From: Rhizobiaceae bacterium
GTDB lineage: Bacteria > Pseudomonadota > Alphaproteobacteria > Rhizobiales > Rhizobiaceae
NCBI GenBank assembly: GCA_016793565.1
Contig: JAEUMA010000591.1
Location: 1 to 6,241 of the forward strand
DNA length: 6,241 bases
Direction: 5' to 3'
The position numbers were made by a program, and so were the translations under genes. Shown here in pieces: positions 1-5,327 of this stretch; position 1 is the first letter of the stretch, and each line of letters starts with the position of its first letter. The notes below the pieces were generated by a model. That model ran no database searches. It saw only the letters and a list, made by a program, of their open reading frames with translations, and was not told the DNA's origin.

Positions 1-2
1 CC

Positions 3-2093
3 CTGCGGTTTCTGTCGCCTGCGGACGATCGCTTGATCGGCGCCGCTGTCATCGTCCTCATGGCTTTGGCGGTGCTTTGGCTGGCAGGCGGCGCCCGCGA
101 GATCACTGTGCTCGACTGGCGGTTTCCCCTGCCGACCGCCCGCAGCGCGGTCGCCCAGTTGGTGGTGGGCGCCGTCGACATCGCCGCGGCGGCCGGCGCG
201 CTCTACGTCCTGTTGCCGCCGGACGTGGCGCCGGGCTTCGGCGTTTTCCTCCTGATCTTCGTCGCGGCGATCCTCGCTAGCGTCGTCAGCCATGCGCCCG
301 GCGGGCTGGGCGTGCTGGAGGCGACGGTTATGCTCGGCCTCGGTGCCGGCGCACGACCGGATATAGCGGCGGCCCTGATCGTCTTCCGGGTCGTCTACTA
401 TGTGCTGCCGCTTGGACTGGCTGCGCTGGCCCTGCTTGTCTTCGAAGGCTATCGGGCGCGCGCTGCCGTTGGCGGCGTCGCCAACCGGACCTTCGCGCTG
501 ACGAGGCGCATCGTTCCGCCGGTCGTCGCCACGCTGGTGTTTCTCGGCGGCGTTCTGCTGCTGTTGTCGGGAAACACGCCCACGGTGGAAGAGCGCGCCG
601 GCTTTCTCGCCGACCTGGTTCCGTTGCCCTTCGTTGAGGCCTCCCACCTGATCGCCAGCCTGATCGGTCTGCTGCTGATCGTGCTGGCGCGCGGGCTCTA
701 TCGCCGGCTGGCGCTCGCGCGCACGATCGCCATCGTTCTCCTCCTGGCCGGCGCCGCTTTCTCCCTGGCCAAGGGCCTGGACTGGGAGGAGGCGGCCGTG
801 CTTCTGGCCATGGCCGCGGTGCTCGTCCTCTACCGCAATGCTTTCTATCGTAAGGGCGACTGGCGCAGTTTCAGGCCGAACCCGACGTGGATCGGCCTGA
901 TGGCAATCGTGCTTCTGTGCGCGACGCTGGTGGGATTCCTGGCGTACCGGCACGTGGAGTATCAGTCCGCGCTATGGTGGCAGTTCTCCTGGGACGGTGA
1001 CGCGCCGCGCTTTCTGCGCGCCACTCTTGCGCTGACGGTCGTGGCCGCCGCCATTGCGGTCGACGCGCTCATCAACCGACCTACGCCGCCCAAGATGGAC
1101 AGGACGGCGCCCGTTCCCGATGCGGTGCGCCGGATTCTGCAGACCTGTTCGGGCACGCAACCATCGGCCGCGCTGCTTGGCGACAAGCTGTTCATGGTTT
1201 CGGACGATGGCGCGGCATTCCTGATGTACGCCATCTCGGGGCGCAGCTGGGTCACAATGGGGGACCCGGTCGGCGATCCGCGCGCCGGGCGCGCGATGAT
1301 CTGGCGATTCGTCGAGGCGGCCGACCGGGCAGGGGCCCGGCCCGTCTTCTACGCGATCCAGCCTGAGTTCCTGACAGCGTATCTCGATATGAACCTCGCC
1401 ATCCTGAAGATCGGCGAAGTGGCGCGCGTCGATCTCGCAGGCTTTTCGCTCGCGGGGGCGGCACGGCAACCCTTGCGCTACGCCCAAGGCCGGGCCAGCC
1501 GGGAGGGGATGGCTTTCTCCGTGGTGCCGAAGTCGGAGGTGCCCCAATGCCTGCGCGACCTTCGGGCGGTGTCGGATGCATGGCTGGTCAGCAAGGCGGG
1601 TCACGAAAAAGGCTTCTCACTCGGTCGCTTCGACGACGCCTATATCAGCGAATTCGACTGTGCCGTGCTGCGCAAGGACGGCGAGATCGTCGCCTTCGCC
1701 AATCTGTGGCGCAGCGGCGATGGCCAGGAAGTCTCGATCGACCTCATGCGCTACCGGCCGGGCGTTTCCAAGGTGATGATGGAGGCGCTGTTCGCGCATC
1801 TCCTCGTCTACGGAAAGGAACAGGGCTACCGTTGGTTCAATCTCGGCGCGGCGCCGCTGGCCGGGCTCTCTGACCATCCGCTCGCCTCGACCTGGAGCCG
1901 CATCGGCACCTTCATCTACAAGCGCGGCGACGAGTTCTACAATTTTGAAGGCCTGCGCGCCTTCAAGCAGAAGTTCGACCCGGTCTGGACACCGCAGTAC
2001 CTCGCCTGTCGCGGCGGGCTCGCTCTGCCTCAGGCTCTCGTCGACATCACCAGCCTGATCTCGGGCAGTCCAATCGGAATCTTCAAGCGATGA
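3..2093 (+). CDS. lpiA: Lysyl-phosphatidylglycerol synthase/flippase, MprF/LpiA family (5' partial)
   Basis: This is a membrane enzyme that transfers lysine from lysyl-tRNA to phosphatidylglycerol and moves the product to the outer leaflet, lowering the negative surface charge. The reading frame is open to the left edge, so the N-terminus is missing. 696 residues are visible against about 850 for the family, and the TTG at 33 is not a real start. Counting from the codon at 3, residues 1-360 are rich in hydrophobic helices and carry the flippase-type motif SHAPGGLG (96-103) and RVVYYVLPLG (129-138). Residues ~370-696 form the soluble C-terminal catalytic domain (DUF2156, GNAT-like), with DLMRY (580-584), FNLGAAPLAGL (612-622) and FYNFEGLRAFKQKFDPVW (645-662) as in MprF proteins. 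The stop overlaps the start of acvB (ATGA), indicating an operon. The lpiA name follows that rhizobial pairing; lysine rather than alanine as the transferred residue is inferred. Confidence 0.93.
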   Translation: MRFLSPADDRLIGAAVIVLMALAVLWLAGGAREITVLDWRFPLPTARSAVAQLVVGAVDIAAAAGALYVLLPPDVAPGFGVFLLIFVAAILASVVSHAPGGLGVLEATVMLGLGAGARPDIAAALIVFRVVYYVLPLGLAALALLVFEGYRARAAVGGVANRTFALTRRIVPPVVATLVFLGGVLLLLSGNTPTVEERAGFLADLVPLPFVEASHLIASLIGLLLIVLARGLYRRLALARTIAIVLLLAGAAFSLAKGLDWEEAAVLLAMAAVLVLYRNAFYRKGDWRSFRPNPTWIGLMAIVLLCATLVGFLAYRHVEYQSALWWQFSWDGDAPRFLRATLALTVVAAAIAVDALINRPTPPKMDRTAPVPDAVRRILQTCSGTQPSAALLGDKLFMVSDDGAAFLMYAISGRSWVTMGDPVGDPRAGRAMIWRFVEAADRAGARPVFYAIQPEFLTAYLDMNLAILKIGEVARVDLAGFSLAGAARQPLRYAQGRASREGMAFSVVPKSEVPQCLRDLRAVSDAWLVSKAGHEKGFSLGRFDDAYISEFDCAVLRKDGEIVAFANLWRSGDGQEVSIDLMRYRPGVSKVMMEALFAHLLVYGKEQGYRWFNLGAAPLAGLSDHPLASTWSRIGTFIYKRGDEFYNFEGLRAFKQKFDPVWTPQYLACRGGLALPQALVDITSLISGSPIGIFKR

Positions 2094-3412
2094 ACAATTT
2101 GCTGACAATCGCACTTGCCACGGCGGGGCTGCTGAGCCTTCACGCGCCCGCCTCCGCCGCTGCTCCGTCCATGCTTTCCGTCGCGCGCCTGCAAAACGTG
2201 AAGGTCTTCGCTCCATCGGGCGAGCCGAAGGCCATGATCGTCCATTTCTCGGATCGCTCCGGCTGGGCCACTACCGACGACGCCGTCGCCAACGCCCTGC
2301 GTGCGGACGGCGATGTGGTGCTCGGCGTCGACCTGTCGTCCTACGCCAAGGAGCTAGACCGTGCCGACGGCACCTGCCTCTACGTTGTCGGCGAGATCAC
2401 CGATCTGGCGCAGACCGCCCAACGGCAGCTCGATATCCAGACCTATCTGCCTCCGATCCTGACCGGGACCGGTGAGGGCGCAACCTTCGTTTACGCGGCG
2501 CTGGCCGACGCGCCGGCGAACACGCTGGGCGGCGCCGTTGCTTCCGGCTTCGTCGATCGCCTCGGCCTGCGGTTGCCTTTCTGCCCGGGCTCTACGGCGA
2601 CGCGGATGCCGGACGGCCAGGCTTTCACCTACGCCTTCGACAAACCCATGCCGGAAGCTGCGGCGCTGTTCGTCGCCTCGGGTGACCTGCAGCGCTACAG
2701 CGCGGCGGCTTCGGCGCGGCCCAACATCACGGTCGATGAACTGAGTTCCGACGACCGCGTAGGCCAGATCGTCGAGGCAGTCGCAACCCTTGCGGACGCC
2801 ATTGAGCCGTTCGGAAAGCTGCCTGTCGTGGATTTGCCGTCCAGCACGCCACCGAAGGCGGTGGCGGTGCTGGTTTCGGGAGACGGCGGCTGGCGCGACC
2901 TCGACAAGACCATTGGCGAATGGCTATCCACCCAGGGCGTGCATGTGGTAGGTCTCGATGCGCTGCACTATTTCTGGTCCAAACGGACGCCACAGGAACT
3001 GGCTGCGGACGTCGAAGCGCTGGTCAAGGATGCCGACCCCGGCGGAGCATTGCCCGTGATGCTGATCGGATATTCTTTCGGCGCCGATACGCTGCCCTTC
3101 GCCTACCCACTGCTGCCCAAGCCGTTACAGGACAGGACCAAGGTCATCGCGCTGATGGCGCCAGGCCAGTCGACGTCTTTCCAGGTCACCATTTCCGGCT
3201 GGCTCGGTATCGACGACAGCGGCTATTCCGTCGTTCCGGCCATCGCTGCGTTGCCGGCGGACAGGGTCATCTGCATCTACGGCAAGGAGGAAGGTGAGAG
3301 CGCATGTCCCGACCCCACGCTGAGGTCCGTCTCGGTGCTCGAAACGGATGGCGGCCACCATTTCGACGGCGACTACACCGGCATTGCGCAGAAATTCCTC
3401 GACCGCCTCTAG
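2090..3412 (+). CDS. acvB: AcvB/AtvA (VirJ-type) periplasmic lysyl-phosphatidylglycerol hydrolase
   Basis: A 440-residue exported serine hydrolase of the AcvB/VirJ virulence-protein family. Agrobacterium AcvB is known to hydrolyse lysyl-phosphatidylglycerol, and the Rhizobium homologue AtvA is encoded next to lpiA as here. Residues 1-23 look like a signal peptide: a hydrophobic stretch ending in ASA just before AAP, with an n-region (MNNLL) that oddly lacks Lys or Arg. The C-terminal half (~255-440) is an alpha/beta-hydrolase with VLVSGDGGW (260-268), the nucleophile motif G327-Y-S329-F-G331 and a likely catalytic His in GGHHFDGD (421-428). I could not assign the acid residue. The N-terminal half (~46-140) is a degenerate copy of the same fold. 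The start is fixed by the 4-base ATGA overlap with lpiA and no in-frame start lies close upstream, so translation is probably coupled. The TAG stop coincides with the edge of the downstream repeat element. Confidence 0.92.
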   Translation: MNNLLTIALATAGLLSLHAPASAAAPSMLSVARLQNVKVFAPSGEPKAMIVHFSDRSGWATTDDAVANALRADGDVVLGVDLSSYAKELDRADGTCLYVVGEITDLAQTAQRQLDIQTYLPPILTGTGEGATFVYAALADAPANTLGGAVASGFVDRLGLRLPFCPGSTATRMPDGQAFTYAFDKPMPEAAALFVASGDLQRYSAAASARPNITVDELSSDDRVGQIVEAVATLADAIEPFGKLPVVDLPSSTPPKAVAVLVSGDGGWRDLDKTIGEWLSTQGVHVVGLDALHYFWSKRTPQELAADVEALVKDADPGGALPVMLIGYSFGADTLPFAYPLLPKPLQDRTKVIALMAPGQSTSFQVTISGWLGIDDSGYSVVPAIAALPADRVICIYGKEEGESACPDPTLRSVSVLETDGGHHFDGDYTGIAQKFLDRL

Positions 3413-3443
3413 AGCGGTTCAGGGTTAGACGGAAACGGTTCTG
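3409..3443 (+). repeat. Left terminal inverted repeat of the element
   Basis: 35 bases beginning CTAGAGCGGTTCA and ending GTTCTG. Aligned to the reverse complement of 3653-3686 it matches at 31 of 35 positions, with three substitutions and one single-base gap. Its first bases contain the acvB stop codon TAG (3410-3412). Confidence 0.88.
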
Positions 3444-3552
3444 TTTGCTCGATGGCGAGATGCTCCGCACGGAAGGCGGCGCAGGCCCGACGTGGTGCAT
3501 CGGGCAAGCCGGCTGACACAGCGGGCATCCGCCAGCGGCAAACCCTTCGGGC

Positions 3553-3569
3553 CGGCTCAATTCGAGCCG
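3553..3569. repeat. Small inverted repeat inside the element
   Basis: CGGCTC (3553-3558) and GAGCCG (3564-3569) are perfect complements around a 5-base loop. The neighbouring TTCGG (3546-3550) and CCGAA (3567-3571) offer an alternative, overlapping pairing. Confidence 0.5.
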
Positions 3570-3591
3570 AATCCGTCGGCGGGCGTCTTGT

Positions 3592-3610
3592 CCGTACCAT
3601 CCAGGTACGG
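3592..3610. repeat. Small perfect hairpin inside the element
   Basis: CCGTACC (3592-3598) and GGTACGG (3604-3610) form a perfect 7-base stem with loop ATCCA. There is no T-run on either side, so it is not a canonical terminator. It is probably part of the folded structure of the element. Confidence 0.55.
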
Positions 3611-3652
3611 GCTGCGACACCCGCCTCGACCTTGGGATCGAATTGCCTCCGG

Positions 3653-3686
3653 CAGAACGTTTCCATCTGACCGTGAACCGCTCTAG
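3653..3686 (-). repeat. Right terminal inverted repeat of the element
   Basis: 34 bases beginning CAGAAC and ending GAACCGCTCTAG; the reverse complement of 3409-3443 with three substitutions and one missing base. The two arms could pair as a long stem around a loop of about 209 bases. Confidence 0.88.
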
Positions 3687-3687
3687 C

Positions 3688-3727
3688 AGACCAGCGCCGC
3701 GGCCGATTGTATCCAAAAGGCTGGTCT
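3688..3727. terminator. Inverted repeat downstream of acvB, possible hairpin or terminator
   Basis: AGACCAGC (3688-3695) and GCTGGTCT (3720-3727) are perfect 8-base complements around a 24-base loop that contains the palindrome GCCGCGGC (3696-3703). It begins one base beyond the end of the inserted element. If that element is removed in silico, it would start 5 bases after the acvB stop. No T-run follows on either strand and the loop is long, so intrinsic termination is doubtful; an mRNA 3'-end structure is an alternative. Confidence 0.3.
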
Positions 3728-3765
3728 TCGCTACCGTGTCTTGCGAAGCTGCGAGGGGTCGAACG

Positions 3766-3789
3766 GGGGCGTCGATATCGCTTCGCCCC
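3766..3789. terminator. GC-rich hairpin downstream of the oxygenase gene, weak terminator candidate
   Basis: GGGGCG (3766-3771) and CGCCCC (3784-3789) form a 6-base stem with a 12-base loop. It lies about 50 bases beyond the oxygenase stop on the minus strand. There is no T-tract, so this is only a candidate. A second weak pair, CTTCGC (3726-3731) with GCGAAG (3743-3748), overlaps the end of the preceding inverted repeat. Confidence 0.22.
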
Positions 3790-3840
3790 GGAGGAGCCCA
3801 GTCCGAACGTTACAGCCTACCTCGGCGGCACAATGCTCGT

Positions 3841-5181
3841 CTAGTGCCGGGGTGCCGGACAGGCGGCCTTGGGCGAGGCGAACAGCTGCATCGGCGCTTC
3901 CCACTCGGTGCTCGCCGTGGCTGCGCGTTCGCCGGTGATCAATGCCTTCATCTGCGAGAGATAGGTCTCGATGAAGAAGGCGGTCTGCGATTCCAGCGGC
4001 GTATAGGGTCCCGGACGATAGGCGCGCGAGGCAATGCCGGCGGCGTTGTCCTCGGTGATGATCTTGTCCTGGACCGTGGTGACGTCCCACATCCAGGAGA
4101 TCTTCTCCGCCTCGACGTCGACATCGGCGTCTCTGTCGACCAGCCAGGTGATGACCACGTCCGTCTCGTTGACGCTGCGCGGGATCATCTGGAACATGGC
4201 GAGATAATCGTTCGGCGCGCTCAGGAACGACAGCCGGCCGATGCGGAAGCCGCTTTCGCCGCCGTCATAGTCGGTACGGCCGCCCATCAGCCGCGACACC
4301 GGCCCGCCATCGTCGGAGAGCGTCTTGCGGCCGGAACCGATCGGCTTGCGGTGCATCGCGAAGGGCATGGTGTCGAGGTCGCCAGGCTCCCACACGCCCT
4401 TGTTGAACTCGGCGTCGCCGATCACGCTGTGCCAGGCGTCGACTTCCTCCTGCCAGACCGCCGCCTGCCCGGCATCGCGCATCGCCGTCACCTTCACATG
4501 TCCGTTGACGCGGAAATATTCGGGATGCGCCGGGCGGCAGTGGTAGCATTCCAGGAAATTCTCCAGAACGAGCTTCCAGTTCGCCATCGTCGGATAGGAT
4601 TTGCGCACGACGATGCGGGCATTGTCGACGCCGTGCTCGCGCAACCGGTCAGTCAGTCCTGCCGCTACCGGCTCGATGTCCGGGAGGTTGGCGCGGTCCA
4701 GCCCGCACAGCACCAGCCCGCCGAAGGCGCGCGTCGGCACCTTGTGCAGCCCAAGCGTCTCGGGATCGACCCCTTCCGGAAGGTCCTGCTTCGTCTGTAA
4801 CTCGCCCGTCAGCCGGAACGACCAGGCGTGGTACGGGCAGACCAGAAGACGTCCGCGGCCGTCCTTGGTGCAGATGCGCGAGCCGCGATGAGTACACACG
4901 TTGTAGTAGGCGGCGATATCGTTTTCCCCGTCGCCGAAGCGCACGACGATGATCTCCTCGTCGAACAGCTTGCGCACGATGTAGCGCCCCTTTTCTGGCA
5001 CCTCGCTGGCATGCGCGACGATCACCCACTGGCGCGGAAACCAGAGCTCGCGTTCCAGAGCGAATATCGCGGGATCGAGATAGAATTCCTGCTGCAGCGA
5101 CCAGTTGGCGCGATGATCGCCGATGAGGCCGAGAACGCGGCCGCGTTCGGCGGCCTGGAGTTCGGTGGCAGCGGCTGGCAT
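3841..5181 (-). CDS. Rieske non-heme iron oxygenase, alpha (catalytic) subunit
   Basis: A complete 446-residue cytosolic oxygenase of the aromatic-ring-hydroxylating dioxygenase alpha-subunit superfamily, of usual length. The N-terminal Rieske domain binds a [2Fe-2S] cluster through C96-T-H98 and C115-P-Y-H118. The catalytic domain has NWKLVLENFLECYHC (201-215), giving iron ligands H214 and H219 with E211 as the likely bridging acid. D372, in TTVQDKIITEDN (368-379), is the probable third ligand, followed by SRAYRPGPY (385-393). The ATG at 5181 is preferred because GGAG lies 6 bases upstream. The frame continues further upstream, including an ATG at 5253, but that part overlaps the control region and the LysR gene and lacks a ribosome site. 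The motif style resembles glycine-betaine/carnitine-type monooxygenases, so an N-methylated or quaternary amine substrate is possible but unproven. No reductase gene is visible. A divergent LysR gene probably regulates it. Confidence 0.9.
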   Translation of the reverse strand: MPAAATELQAAERGRVLGLIGDHRANWSLQQEFYLDPAIFALERELWFPRQWVIVAHASEVPEKGRYIVRKLFDEEIIVVRFGDGENDIAAYYNVCTHRGSRICTKDGRGRLLVCPYHAWSFRLTGELQTKQDLPEGVDPETLGLHKVPTRAFGGLVLCGLDRANLPDIEPVAAGLTDRLREHGVDNARIVVRKSYPTMANWKLVLENFLECYHCRPAHPEYFRVNGHVKVTAMRDAGQAAVWQEEVDAWHSVIGDAEFNKGVWEPGDLDTMPFAMHRKPIGSGRKTLSDDGGPVSRLMGGRTDYDGGESGFRIGRLSFLSAPNDYLAMFQMIPRSVNETDVVITWLVDRDADVDVEAEKISWMWDVTTVQDKIITEDNAAGIASRAYRPGPYTPLESQTAFFIETYLSQMKALITGERAATASTEWEAPMQLFASPKAACPAPRH

Positions 5182-5187
5182 GGGGAT

Positions 5188-5191
5188 CTCC
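5188..5191 (-). promoter_or_regulatory. Ribosome binding site of the oxygenase gene
   Basis: On the minus strand GGAG lies 6 bases before the ATG at 5181-5179. It decides the start in favour of the 446-residue protein over the longer open frame. Confidence 0.7.
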
Positions 5192-5277
5192 GTTGGCTGG
5201 CCCAGAATGACTTTTCCATAGCGTTGCGACGACTTGCGGCCTACATCAACCATGATTTTGGCAGTCTTTCCTATCGA

Positions 5278-5295
5278 AAAGGCATAGAAAGGCAT
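5278..5295. repeat. Tandem direct repeat AAAGGCAT with 10-base period
   Basis: AAAGGCAT occurs at 5278-5285 and again at 5288-5295, separated by AG. This puts the copies one helical turn apart on the same face of the DNA. It lies 29 bases upstream of the LysR start, where a regulator or RNA polymerase would sit. The second copy also contains an AAAGG that could serve as a ribosome site for the ATG at 5301. Confidence 0.5.
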
Positions 5296-5305
5296 CTGCC
5301 ATGCC
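5291..5305. repeat. Perfect inverted repeat GGCAT-N5-ATGCC
   Basis: GGCAT (5291-5295) and ATGCC (5301-5305) are exact complements with a 5-base spacer. The left arm is the end of the second direct-repeat copy and the right arm includes the ATG of a tiny upstream frame. It could be an operator half-site pair or a small leader hairpin. Confidence 0.4.
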
Positions 5306-5327
5306 GACCGTCGGGACCGATCGATGA
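5301..5327 (+). other. Possible 8-codon upstream ORF overlapping the LysR start
   Basis: ATG at 5301 opens an 8-codon frame (MPTVGTDR) whose TGA (5325-5327) overlaps the LysR ATG (5324-5326) as ATGA. AAAGG (5288-5292) is placed 8 bases upstream, a better-looking ribosome site than the one directly before the LysR start. Translational coupling is possible, but so short a frame may be chance. Confidence 0.3.

Larger units (their letters stand above)
3409..3686. mobile_element. MITE-like palindromic-ended element, 278 bases
   Basis: A non-coding element bounded by near-perfect terminal inverted repeats of about 35 bases that start and end in CTAG. The core from 3412 to 3683 (GAGCGGTTC ... GAACCGCTC) is flanked on both sides by TA (3410-3411 and 3684-3685), as expected of a TA target duplication left by IS630/Tc1-mariner-type transposition. 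No transposase is encoded, so it would be non-autonomous. The interior has several small hairpins. The sequence style (CTAGAGCGGTTC ends) resembles intergenic repeats I associate with rhizobial genomes, but I cannot name a registered family. It may be transcribed from acvB and fold into a large stem. Confidence 0.75.
3687..3840. other. Convergent intergenic spacer without a gene
   Basis: 154 bases between the inserted element and the oxygenase stop. Short reading frames crossing it have no recognisable protein features or ribosome binding sites. Apart from the hairpins described separately I see nothing here, and no tRNA- or sRNA-like fold that I can support. Confidence 0.6.
5182..5323. promoter_or_regulatory. 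Divergent control region between oxygenase and LysR genes
   Basis: 142 bases separate the two divergent starts. This is the typical place for back-to-back promoters and for a LysR regulator binding its own and its target promoter. I see no sigma-70 boxes good enough to position. Visible symmetry includes CTAT (5271-5274) with ATAG (5284-5287), part of a longer imperfect arm pair CTTTCCTAT/ATAGAAAG, and ATCA-N4-TGAT (5245-5256). The arm spacing does not exactly fit the classical T-N11-A LysR box. Confidence 0.55.

Noticed and set aside
33..35. TTG at 33 as the start of the first gene
   Set aside because: The frame is open to the window edge and the family N-terminal membrane helices are missing, so the true start lies upstream of the window.
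972..1604. 210-residue minus strand open frame
   Set aside because: It lies opposite the lpiA catalytic domain, which is continuous and well conserved on the + strand; typical high-GC shadow frame.
3751..3775. tRNA T-arm-like stretch (GGGGTCGAACGGGGG)
   Set aside because: No acceptor, D or anticodon stems can be folded around it in either direction, so it is a chance resemblance.
3643..4800. 385-residue + strand open frame
   Set aside because: It is antisense to the oxygenase coding region and begins inside the repeat element; it is a GC-rich shadow frame with no recognisable domain.
5224..5238. TTGCG repeated at a 10-base interval in the divergent spacer
   Set aside because: Five bases is too short to distinguish from chance in GC-rich DNA, and no longer similarity surrounds it.
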